20,190 bases of DNA from a virus: IMG/VR virus record IMGVR_UViG_3300044974_001051, positions 1 through 20,190 of that record. The stretch is one strand, 5' to 3'. How positions within the stretch are numbered: position 1 is the stretch's first letter; each line of letters begins with the position of its first letter. Under the pieces are notes generated by a model that saw only the letters and a list, made by a program, of their open reading frames with translations, did not search any database and had not been told where the DNA came from. Made by a program: the position numbers and the translations under genes. Shown here one piece after another: positions 13,526-20,190 of the stretch.

Positions 13526-16500
13526 ATGAGTATTCCCGAACCGAGATTCGATCCAACCCTTGGGGATAAATGTCACATGAGAAGTCAGGGTGCTATCCCG
13601 GTTTGGGCGATCACGAGTCTTGACCATACTCAGATCTTATTCTCGAACGTTCATTCTGAGCCCTCCCAATGGGTAATTAGTAGTGCGACGGTTTATCAAC
13701 AGAGATTTTTTGCAAGTTCGACGGCAACAATTTCATTGTCATGTAACTTGACTTCAGTTCATGATATGCCACCTGAACTACCTCTTTACAAAAAGAAAAT
13801 TGACAACGAGGAAGTTCTTTCAAGACTCGGCCCTGAGGATGAAATTTGCGTTTGGATGGGCTATTTGCCGACAATGCGACCTGTCGCTCCTGAGGATCTA
13901 GAAAACTCCCTTCTTTTACGAAACTATATTGGCGTGATCGACACAATCGCAGCCATAGGAACGCCAAAGGGTATCTCATTAACAATCCAGTGTCGAGATC
14001 GTGTTCGTTACCTGTCTGATAGCGAAGTAACATTTGATCCATCATACGGTAATGACAAGAACGCTAGCACACTCGCAAAAGCATTTGCAAAAGGAAACGA
14101 GAATGTCTTGCGGTCAGATTTGATCCTAAAGATTTCCCAGTTGGGAATTGGCCATGTTGCTATTCAAGGTGAGACTGACGACTGCAATCTAAATGGCCGA
14201 GTTATTAAGAAGGGCTTTATTCAAGATTTGGGCTTTTATGTTCAGTACAACAGTAGTTCTGGTAATGCTTTAAGAGGTGGAGGGGGTGCTGCGACTGTTG
14301 GGACTGGAGCTTTATTAGGAATCACAGGTCAAACAGGTGTTGGTACAGGGCCTCACCTCCATCTTCAATACGCCCGCTCTTATGACCCGAGCAGAAATAG
14401 AGTAACAGACGAACATGCCAACCGTATTGCCTTAAATGGAGTTCCTTTAGGTAGTGTCCAAATTACATCTGAACACTGGACTAGAAACCCTGGCAGAACT
14501 GCGAGGTACGGACGCAAGCACTATGGTATCGATTATGCAGCTTCTATAGGAACAGAGATTCGTTCAACTGTTCCTATAGAAAAGATTTCTGGAGTAATTA
14601 GTGATCGGGGTGGTGGAGGCCTTTACACCGCAGTCACTTTTCCAGATGGTGTCTCTTTGCAGATGCTTCATCAAGACCCTGCTGTTTATAATGTAGAACT
14701 TGGGTCTGGAGGAGAAGCACTTCAAGCAGCACCCACACCAACTCCCCAGCCATCTCAACCAACAACTGCGTCAGGAACTTCTGACCCAAATCTTCGTGCG
14801 GTGTTAGATATGATCGCGTGGGCAGAGGGTACTAGCACAATAGCTGGAAGTGATCGAGGTTACAACGTTCAGTATACTGGCCGTTTATTTAATAATGGCT
14901 ATCGCGATCACCCTCGCCAGATTTTAGGAACTGGATTACGGTCATCTGCTAGTGGTCGATATCAATTTCTTATAAGAACTTGGGATGGGCTAGTTCGCAA
15001 ATTGGGCTTGACATCTTTTAGTCCTGAGAATCAAGACAAAGCTGCGATCGATCTTCTTAAACAAAGAGGGGCTTATGACGCGGTTCTTAAACAAGACTGG
15101 CCTACTGTGCTAGATAAAATTGCTTGTGAGTGGGCCAGCATTCCAAGAAGCAATGGATCTTTTTGTTACCCTAGTCAAGGAACTAAAACCCCTCAACAAA
15201 TTTATGACTTTTTAGGTAGCCATTTAGGAGGTGCTGATCCCACATTTACAGGTTCTCCTTCTGAAAGCTCTAGCGGGCCGGGAGGTTATTCATTTGTTAG
15301 ACCTTTAACAGAAGCAAAACGCCCCGACTTTTTCTACACATGTAAAAACGAATTTTCTAAAGATATTATCCCTTGCCGCGCTCGCACTTCTAACCCAAAA
15401 GAGTTATTAGACCTAGACTCAGAAATGAGGTTTAACATCTTTACCGGGCGATTACCCTACTCGGTTGATATTATCAGCAAAGATTTCTCAATTGAAACTC
15501 AGATTCCGATTGAGTTTATTCGAGTTCTCTCAGCTCAGGAACCTTACCCAACTGAGACTTTTATGAACCATCTTGACGGGCAGTTCTATTACACCCCTAG
15601 AGTAAATGATGTTTCAGGCTTAGCTGACCCTAAGCGATTTTACAGGACGTACTACCACCGTACTATTCCCCCGCAGGTTTCTGGTAGCATTCCTAAGCCC
15701 TCGTTTGAGTCCATTATAGAAAGGCTAGAGACTGAAGGTTGCGAGTTTACCCAAACGTTTGACTACAGTCGCATCTTTGGCCAGGTTGATTACAACCAGA
15801 TGACGATCAACTTCAAAGAAGAGCTGTCCTCTCTTGGTATGAAGACTAACTTCTTTATTGCTAACCAATCTCCTAACGGGAGTGTGGCCGGTGACGCGAT
15901 TATTATGCACATGTCAGCCAGGCCCGCGTTTCTTCGAGGACATGAAATTGGTGGCCGCAACATGTACATTGTTGACGAGACGATCAAAAATATTGGAGAG
16001 GCGGCAGCGGTTGCAGCTTCAGTTGCTCGTCTCTATGCTAAAGAGTTGCGCACGGCATCAATGACTGTGTTAGGTGATGCTTCGTTAACCCCTGGCGAGC
16101 TGGTTCAAACTATTAACTCACCTATTTACTCTCAGACTCTTCAGACTTATATTGATGAGCGACAGTCTATTGTTGAGTATGAAGGCGCGACTCGTGCTAG
16201 TTACCTGAGTGCATTAGAAGTTACGCGCCAGGGAATTGAATCTAGAGCTGAGACTTCAGCCCCTCTTACAGGGAACTATTCATCTGAACCTTCACCTGAC
16301 GGCTATGAGCGAGTTGATGAAGACTATAAAATTAGGGCTAGAAAAGCTGAGTTTAAGAAGAGCGCTGAGGACATCTTTTGCTCTGCCACTAAAAAAGAAA
16401 CAGCCACGGTTGTAGAAAAGGATACTGAGGGAGATAACGCAGCAGCGACAACTGAAGAGTGGGGCGAGAATCACTGGCGAAAGTCTGGGTTCACGCAAGA

Positions 16501-16600
16501 CCCTCGATCTATTTGGAGAATCGAGGGTGTACGGCATACGCTAAACTCGGCAGGTAGCCAGGGATGGACTAGTGAGCTTGTATTACTGAGTCCTTATTGA
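13526..16600 (+). CDS. Baseplate/tail hub protein carrying permuted M23 peptidase and GH104 lysozyme domains (1024 aa)
   Basis: Residues 1-240 and about 590-1024 look like the two halves of a tail hub (gp27/gpD-like): an ISLTIQCRDRVRYLSD segment (150-165) and a C-terminal WRIEGVRHTLNSAG...SELVLLSPY. Between them are two wall-degrading domains. Residues about 251-388 form an M23 (LytM) peptidase with GPHLHLQ (H277, H279), then H332-YGI-D336 and MLH (H382): all expected zinc/catalytic residues, but in permuted order. After a Pro/Thr linker (402-420), residues 421-566 closely follow lambda endolysin R (GH104 transglycosylase): LDMIAWAEGT with E434 equivalent to the catalytic Glu19, DHPRQI, SGRYQFL, LGLTSFSPENQD, WASIPRS. 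A Ser/Gly linker (568-587) leads back to the hub. The function inferred is digestion of peptidoglycan at the injection site. The start at 13526 has a weak ribosome site; ATG 13577 (after GGGGA) is an alternative. Confidence 0.8.
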   Translation: MSIPEPRFDPTLGDKCHMRSQGAIPVWAITSLDHTQILFSNVHSEPSQWVISSATVYQQRFFASSTATISLSCNLTSVHDMPPELPLYKKKIDNEEVLSRLGPEDEICVWMGYLPTMRPVAPEDLENSLLLRNYIGVIDTIAAIGTPKGISLTIQCRDRVRYLSDSEVTFDPSYGNDKNASTLAKAFAKGNENVLRSDLILKISQLGIGHVAIQGETDDCNLNGRVIKKGFIQDLGFYVQYNSSSGNALRGGGGAATVGTGALLGITGQTGVGTGPHLHLQYARSYDPSRNRVTDEHANRIALNGVPLGSVQITSEHWTRNPGRTARYGRKHYGIDYAASIGTEIRSTVPIEKISGVISDRGGGGLYTAVTFPDGVSLQMLHQDPAVYNVELGSGGEALQAAPTPTPQPSQPTTASGTSDPNLRAVLDMIAWAEGTSTIAGSDRGYNVQYTGRLFNNGYRDHPRQILGTGLRSSASGRYQFLIRTWDGLVRKLGLTSFSPENQDKAAIDLLKQRGAYDAVLKQDWPTVLDKIACEWASIPRSNGSFCYPSQGTKTPQQIYDFLGSHLGGADPTFTGSPSESSSGPGGYSFVRPLTEAKRPDFFYTCKNEFSKDIIPCRARTSNPKELLDLDSEMRFNIFTGRLPYSVDIISKDFSIETQIPIEFIRVLSAQEPYPTETFMNHLDGQFYYTPRVNDVSGLADPKRFYRTYYHRTIPPQVSGSIPKPSFESIIERLETEGCEFTQTFDYSRIFGQVDYNQMTINFKEELSSLGMKTNFFIANQSPNGSVAGDAIIMHMSARPAFLRGHEIGGRNMYIVDETIKNIGEAAAVAASVARLYAKELRTASMTVLGDASLTPGELVQTINSPIYSQTLQTYIDERQSIVEYEGATRASYLSALEVTRQGIESRAETSAPLTGNYSSEPSPDGYERVDEDYKIRARKAEFKKSAEDIFCSATKKETATVVEKDTEGDNAAATTEEWGENHWRKSGFTQDPRSIWRIEGVRHTLNSAGSQGWTSELVLLSPY

Positions 16601-16896
16601 AGTAGTGTTTCTATAACTTCTCTTTGAGTTAAAAAGCTCAAATCATGCGGTTGGTGATAGGACATTCCGCTGCCCATAGCAAACTCAGCCTCAGTATTTT
16701 GGATGAGTTCTAGAAAGTTCTCGACTTCATAGTCGATATTTTGGCTATCCCAAGTAATAGGCCGATCTGTTATTCCAACTGTTTGGTGATAAAGAGTTTT
16801 TTCCTTTATTCTATAGATAAGAATTGAGTGACCAATAGGCTTTCCCCAGAGGCCTTCCTTCATTTCTCTGTAGCCCATTTTTTGTAATGCTTTCAT
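16594..16896 (-). CDS. Small hypothetical protein, last gene of leftward cassette (100 aa)
   Basis: The protein is not recognised. It is encoded on the minus strand and its end overlaps the hub gene end tail-to-tail by 7 bp, so no terminator fits between them. Its ATG overlaps the upstream gene's stop (ATGA), indicating translational coupling. The sequence begins MKALQKMGYREMKEGLWG, has a short beta-like stretch (IGHSILIYRIKEKTLYHQTV), is acidic in the middle (DYEVENFLELIQNTEAEF) and shows no membrane segment or Cys. It is likely an accessory phage gene; function unknown. Confidence 0.6.
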   Translation of the reverse strand: MKALQKMGYREMKEGLWGKPIGHSILIYRIKEKTLYHQTVGITDRPITWDSQNIDYEVENFLELIQNTEAEFAMGSGMSYHQPHDLSFLTQREVIETLLQ

Positions 16897-17156
16897 ATTT
16901 TAATCTCAATAGTGAATAGATCTTGGCTCATCTTTTCTGGAATATTTTGGCTTCCTGTCCCGCCAACTTTATTCCAGTAACTCATAATAAGAGACTCTTT
17001 TATCGCTGAAGTAATCTCTCCATTCCAATTAAGCGATGTAGCGTAAAGAATAGTACGTGGCTGATGAAGTCGAATGGGCACGGGGCCGATCGTTTCCTTA
17101 TACGCCTCTTTATTAAGAGTGACGGTGAAGCTTACGACTTTTTGATGTTGGAGCAT
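16893..17156 (-). CDS. Small hypothetical protein (87 aa)
   Basis: Not recognised. The coding frame ends with TGA overlapping the next gene's ATG by 4 nt (ATGA). The upstream gene stops 6 nt before this ATG. The composition is mixed, with likely beta strands at the start (VVSFTVTLN) and end (LFTIEIKI) around a central helix (TSAIKESLIMSYWNKV), consistent with a compact alpha/beta domain. No signal peptide, Cys or metal motif is present. Upstream Shine-Dalgarno is weak, so translation probably depends on coupling to the preceding gene. Confidence 0.6.
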   Translation of the reverse strand: MLQHQKVVSFTVTLNKEAYKETIGPVPIRLHQPRTILYATSLNWNGEITSAIKESLIMSYWNKVGGTGSQNIPEKMSQDLFTIEIKI

Positions 17157-17162
17157 TTGATT

Positions 17163-17492
17163 TTAGATACTGATTTCATCATTTTGGATTAATTTGTCCA
17201 GCTCGCACTGCTCAATCCATCTTTCAAAACGCCCATGCTCTATGTGATCTCTTATGATTAGAGTCGCAGCAGCTAACTCTTGAAACTCTGAAATCTTTTG
17301 GCTATCCCTTGTTTCAATACTGGCTATAGTCATCACTGGTTTCAACTCAAGGATATCACTAGAAACCTTCGCGTCAAAACGCGCTGGAGACTGTTCTTTG
17401 TTTGCTTTGGTGTAGAGGTACACACGTTTATTGCCACTGGACACTTTAACTCTAACTTGAAACCCTCGCCATTCAAAAGATGTGTCAGTCAT
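17163..17492 (-). CDS. Small hypothetical protein (109 aa)
   Basis: Not recognised. The N-terminal half appears beta-rich and basic (FEWRGFQVRVKVSSGNKRVY), then come a Lys/Glu-rich stretch and a helical C-terminal part (EFQELAAATLIIRDHIEHG, then ERWIEQCELDKL). The ATG at 17492 overlaps by 8 nt the end of the 39-aa gene upstream (ATGACTGA). The stop is 6 nt before the next start. A nucleic-acid-binding role could be imagined from the basic beta start, but nothing specific supports it. Confidence 0.6.
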   Translation of the reverse strand: MTDTSFEWRGFQVRVKVSSGNKRVYLYTKANKEQSPARFDAKVSSDILELKPVMTIASIETRDSQKISEFQELAAATLIIRDHIEHGRFERWIEQCELDKLIQNDEISI

Positions 17493-17604
17493 TTTTACCT
17501 TCGTTCATATATTGATAGCGCAGTTCTCTTACCTCTTGATTGTTGCCACCAAAACGGCGGATTAACTTTTTGTCAAAAGTTACTTCTAGGTAGGCTCTAG
17601 CCAT
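17485..17604 (-). CDS. Very small hypothetical protein (39 aa)
   Basis: This frame is below usual length cut-offs but fills the only gap in the leftward cassette exactly. Its ATG (17604-17602) overlaps the end of the upstream gene by 8 nt (ATGGCTAG) and its TGA overlaps the start of the downstream gene by 8 nt (ATGACTGA). Such identical overlaps at both ends are unlikely for a chance frame. The product begins MARAYLEVTFDKKLIRRFGG, is basic in the first half and ends EGKND. It has no Cys and no hydrophobic segment. Function unknown; the first residues predict a beta strand followed by a short helix. Confidence 0.6.
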   Translation of the reverse strand: MARAYLEVTFDKKLIRRFGGNNQEVRELRYQYMNEGKND

Positions 17605-17884
17605 ATGAAACGAACCATTCTGTAATGTAGGGAGTACAGCAGTGCGGATGAATACTCAGCAACTCATCAATTGTTTTGCCTTTAGCCCACTGGTTGAACT
17701 TTCTTACGCTAGTCCAGCCGCCGACTTCTGAGTTGCTTTCGTACTCATCAATATTTTTTGACTTGAGGTATTTTATAATGGCAGGTCTCAGAGATTCTCT
17801 ATCTTGATGGATAGCTAGAATTTCTCCTTCGTCATCTCTAGGGTCTCCTTGAAGGACAAACACTTTTATTTTTGACTCAGTCAT
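17597..17884 (-). CDS. Small hypothetical protein (95 aa)
   Basis: Not firmly recognised. It begins MTESKIKVFVLQGDPRDDEG, a beta strand then an acidic turn, continues with a helix (SLRPAIIKYLKSKNIDEY) and ends with HPHCCTPYITEWFVSYG, which contains adjacent cysteines and two His. This small alpha/beta layout (strand, helix, W-rich end) occurs in many short phage and bacterial proteins of unknown function. The start lies 4 nt after the stop of the upstream gene, and the end overlaps the 39-aa gene. Confidence 0.6.
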   Translation of the reverse strand: MTESKIKVFVLQGDPRDDEGEILAIHQDRESLRPAIIKYLKSKNIDEYESNSEVGGWTSVRKFNQWAKGKTIDELLSIHPHCCTPYITEWFVSYG

Positions 17885-17888
17885 CTGA

Positions 17889-18089
17889 CTAATCTCTTTT
17901 TACTAATTCAGGGCATGGAGTTGTGCTAGGGCAAACATTCCATAGGATTGGACCAACGGGAAGCTTTCCCATCTTCTCTAGCTTTCTGCCAACGGATTGT
18001 GCCTCTTCTTTTGAGGAGTAGAGAGTCTTATAAACCCACTCGTACACATCTCGAGAAAGCATACCGTAGATCTCGAATGATTGAGTCAC
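17889..18089 (-). CDS. Small hypothetical protein, GTG start (66 aa)
   Basis: Not recognised. The start is GTG at 18089-18087, chosen because GGAGGG lies on the minus strand at 18103-18098, 8-9 nt upstream. This gives a 62-nt out-of-frame overlap with the end of the upstream 155-aa gene. An internal ATG at 18062 would still overlap. The protein has a short strand (FEIYGML), a VYEWVYKTLYSSKEEAQSVGRKL segment that resembles the 'sseeeA' helix of small ruler-like domains, and a Pro/Cys-rich end (NVCPSTTPCPEL). It is very small and probably cytoplasmic. Confidence 0.55.
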   Translation of the reverse strand: MTQSFEIYGMLSRDVYEWVYKTLYSSKEEAQSVGRKLEKMGKLPVGPILWNVCPSTTPCPELVKRD

Positions 18090-18495
18090 TTGCCTGACCC
18101 TCCGCGCTCATATCTATGAGAACAACCTCTCGAGTTTTCTTACCAGAGCAGTTTTTTAGTAGTTCTTCCATTCCATTCTTTTTAAGATAGGAGGCTAGAA
18201 CAGCTGACTCACCAATTCCATCATTATCAAAAATAGTAACGTCAACAGTTCTGATCGGCTCATCCCAAAGGTCAAAGCCTTTCATAAACGCCCCAAAACT
18301 CGCACCCATTTTACGGATGTCTGATTTAGATAAAGGTTCTTGGGAAGGGATGATTACGTAGAGAGGCTCTGATTCTGAGCTGGTCTGTTGAATGACTAAG
18401 AATGGATAGTTATCTCCGTCTGTCATTGTGTCAACAACAATAAGGCAGTTTACCGGATTCCATAGAATTACAGATTGATCTTCTTTTGCTGACAT
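18028..18495 (-). CDS. Hypothetical protein, first gene of leftward cassette (155 aa)
   Basis: Not recognised. It is an alpha/beta protein with strands such as ILWNPVNCLIVVDTM and FLVIQQ and YVIIPSQEP near the N-terminus, a central DEPIRTVDVTIFDNDG segment, a helix (AVLASYLKKNGMEELLK) and a further strand REVVLIDMSAEG near the end. No catalytic signature is clear. No good Shine-Dalgarno precedes ATG 18495, so it may be leaderless or start from a nearby promoter; an alternative ATG at codon 24 is no better supported. It is the first leftward gene, transcribed divergently from the large gene at 18569. Confidence 0.6.
   Translation of the reverse strand: MSAKEDQSVILWNPVNCLIVVDTMTDGDNYPFLVIQQTSSESEPLYVIIPSQEPLSKSDIRKMGASFGAFMKGFDLWDEPIRTVDVTIFDNDGIGESAVLASYLKKNGMEELLKNCSGKKTREVVLIDMSAEGQASDSIIRDLRYAFSRCVRVGL
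18098..18103 (-). promoter_or_regulatory. Shine-Dalgarno GGAGGG inside the 155-aa gene
   Basis: Plus-strand CCCTCC reads GGAGGG on the minus strand, 8-9 nt before the GTG at 18089. It lies inside the coding frame of the upstream gene and decides the start of the 66-aa gene. Confidence 0.6.
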
Positions 18496-18568
18496 AATTT
18501 TGGGGTTGAATGAACAGTTAGATTTACGTTGAACAAATTAGTATGTTGAATACTAGCTTACCATTTGT
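18496..18568. promoter_or_regulatory. Divergent intergenic region
   Basis: These 73 AT-rich bases separate the leftward small-gene cassette from the large rightward gene and should contain or border promoters for both. TTGAAC (about 18530) followed 16 nt later by TACTAG is a possible weak rightward promoter; it is not convincing alone. Confidence 0.35.
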
Positions 18569-20190
18569 ATGACTTCTATCTCCGACAGCCAGCGCTCAGT
18601 TGGCGGGCAGAACTTGGGCTTCTATCAGAAGCATCGATCCATGCAGGCTCGTGTGGGCCAGGGATATCCTCTTCATATTCGCATGGCTCAAGCGCTTCAA
18701 TCTCCTGAGCATATTTATTATGGCAAATATTTAGCATCTGAACCCCCGTCAGGTCTAAGGCAAGTTAACCAAACGGGCTTTGGTCTATTTAATGGAGGAG
18801 GCTTCCTGCCGCCGCCACCGAGGCCGGGTGCTAGGCTTGTAACGGGTGAGGTGGGGCAAAGCATGTCTGTCCGCCTGGGCGAGATTTTTCAGCATGGCGG
18901 GAATGATGAAGTGGGTGAAGGGGCCCTTCAACTTGGAACTGATCTTCCTGTAGTCTCATCACCTTGGCTAGCCCCAGCGGCGGTGAGTATGGATGGTTTA
19001 ACATTCATATCTTATATTCCTAAACCAGATAATGAGGGCACCCAACTTAATCTTGAAATGCCTGCTAACCAGATGTTCTTCGCTAACCAAACGGCGACTA
19101 ACTATCATGTCTCTGTAGGTACAGAGGTCATTGCTGAGAATCAAACGGTTACCCAAAACACGGGCGCGTTTTCAACAACAACTAACCGTTTAATGGGAGA
19201 GATCGCGCTTCGGGAAGCAGTCACAAACTATAACCACATCTATGATGGCACGCTAGGGATAAATCTGCTGGATGGCTCAACCGAGGTCAATGAGATTCAG
19301 GCTAGCCCCGCTGATTCTGGATGGGTTAACGTTTTAGAACAGTTGATTGAGCTTCCTATTCTAAATGAGAAATATCGAGAGGTTGTTTACTGTCTTCTTC
19401 AGAACTTAGCGGCGGATGCCTGGTCTGGTACAACTGACAACCCTGTGGCTGGATTAGTCCAAAATCTAACTCAGGAAGCTGGGCTGGGTGGAGTAGTGGA
19501 TGTGATGGCTAAGCTTAACAAATGGCTTCCTAAAGCACTAAAGATAAAGGATCTTTTATTTGGAAAGTCGGATCAACGCGCAACGGTTGGCGTTACTACT
19601 TTAGATCTCAAAACTTTAGATTTAACTTTAGACATTAGTCAAGGCATAGCCAAAATCAATGAGGCTCTTGCCGAAGAAGCTTTTGTTTACACTGCCAATC
19701 GCTTAACCGTCTGCGGATTTGAGATTACTACTAACGATACCTATAGCGAGATTCCTTCTACTCTTGTTCAGTGTCTTAAGGGTCTTAACAATAGACTTCC
19801 AGCCAGCCTTAAGTTTGAAACTTATGGTTCAGATAGAGTAACAGCGCTTAGAATCACGCCTGGTCTTTTTATCTCAGAGGGCAAAGCTCTAGTTGTAGAA
19901 ACGACAATTGGTAACCCAGTAACAATTGCGATTGATGCCCTTAGATGCACTCTTCCAATTGAGCTGCAACAGCTAGCTCAACTAGAGTATGGAGACCAGA
20001 CGATTACTTCAAAGCCGTTTTCTGTTGAGCAGTTAATTGCCAAGATTCAAATGGCTGTTGGCTTAGTGGAAAACCCAGAGGCCGCGCTTCAGATTCTTAC
20101 TAACTATCTGCCTGCTGAACTAAAGGGCGTATTTTCTTTAGACGGTAATTCTGTCTTTATCAATCCCGAGGCGATCTATAACTTTGGGGT
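18569..20190 (+). CDS. Large structural-type protein, truncated by window end (540+ aa)
   Basis: An uninterrupted frame runs from ATG 18569 to the right edge (540 complete codons), so only the N-terminal part is visible. It starts MTSISDSQRSVGGQNLGFYQ and has no signal peptide. A Gly/Pro-rich stretch (GGGFLPPPPRPG, about residue 76-87) is followed by beta-rich Thr/Asn segments (about 150-220, with NQTATNYHVSV and NQTVTQNTGAF) and then a longer part alternating helices and strands with many Leu (about 240-540). I recognise no family. Its position after the hub gene in a phage late region suggests a baseplate, tail-spike or tail-tip component, but a cargo or tail-measure role is not excluded. 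No good ribosome-binding site precedes the ATG. Confidence 0.65.
   Translation, partial: MTSISDSQRSVGGQNLGFYQKHRSMQARVGQGYPLHIRMAQALQSPEHIYYGKYLASEPPSGLRQVNQTGFGLFNGGGFLPPPPRPGARLVTGEVGQSMSVRLGEIFQHGGNDEVGEGALQLGTDLPVVSSPWLAPAAVSMDGLTFISYIPKPDNEGTQLNLEMPANQMFFANQTATNYHVSVGTEVIAENQTVTQNTGAFSTTTNRLMGEIALREAVTNYNHIYDGTLGINLLDGSTEVNEIQASPADSGWVNVLEQLIELPILNEKYREVVYCLLQNLAADAWSGTTDNPVAGLVQNLTQEAGLGGVVDVMAKLNKWLPKALKIKDLLFGKSDQRATVGVTTLDLKTLDLTLDISQGIAKINEALAEEAFVYTANRLTVCGFEITTNDTYSEIPSTLVQCLKGLNNRLPASLKFETYGSDRVTALRITPGLFISEGKALVVETTIGNPVTIAIDALRCTLPIELQQLAQLEYGDQTITSKPFSVEQLIAKIQMAVGLVENPEAALQILTNYLPAELKGVFSLDGNSVFINPEAIYNFG

Noticed and set aside
16594-18495. A TRAP/MtrB-like protein among the small genes
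   Set aside because: None has the short all-beta TRAP pattern or its conserved Lys/Gly-rich strands; any such partner would have to be encoded elsewhere.

Overview
The window is a stretch of the structural (late) gene region of a contractile-tailed phage of the myovirus type. It is either a free cyanophage or a prophage; no host genes are present to decide which. The best host clue is five exact copies of the cyanobacterial HIP1 octamer GCGATCGC (78, 318, 5701, 5751, 11148), several times more than chance for 20 kb. This points to a cyanobacterium or one of its phages.

Layout. Positions 1-1013 carry a leftward cassette: a SWIM zinc-finger protein, a small unknown protein whose start I place at 289, and perhaps the first codons of another gene. 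From 1094 to 12932 a rightward block runs in classical order: an unknown Pro/Gln-rich protein, a Mu gpI-like prohead protease with a C-terminal scaffold, a major capsid protein of the lambda E type, a probable decoration protein, three translationally coupled neck/connector-like genes (the last ending in a Calx-beta-like domain), a very large tail sheath (1175 aa) and a tail tube protein. A 593-bp non-coding region (12933-13525) follows. Then comes a 1024-aa baseplate-hub-like protein (13526-16600) that carries two peptidoglycan-degrading domains in its middle. From 16594 to 18495 lies a leftward, tightly overlapping cassette of seven small unknown genes, including one of only 39 aa. Another large rightward structural-type gene begins at 18569 and runs off the right end. 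Terminase, portal, tape measure and most baseplate genes are not in the window.

How the genes work together. Protease, scaffold and capsid protein build and mature the head. The neck genes close head and tail. Sheath and tube form the contractile tail, and the hub carries lytic domains suited to local cell-wall digestion during injection. The small leftward genes look like accessory genes inserted among late genes.

The most unusual items are two. First, three arrays of the 5-nt unit GAGNN (10-13 units each, first units 200 and 199 bp apart) lie in the non-coding region. They look like the (G/U)AG-N2 ligand of the 11-subunit RNA-binding protein TRAP and are associated with hairpins and a strong terminator. 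Second, the M23 peptidase domain in the hub has its conserved motifs in circularly permuted order, immediately before a lambda-R-like (GH104) transglycosylase domain.
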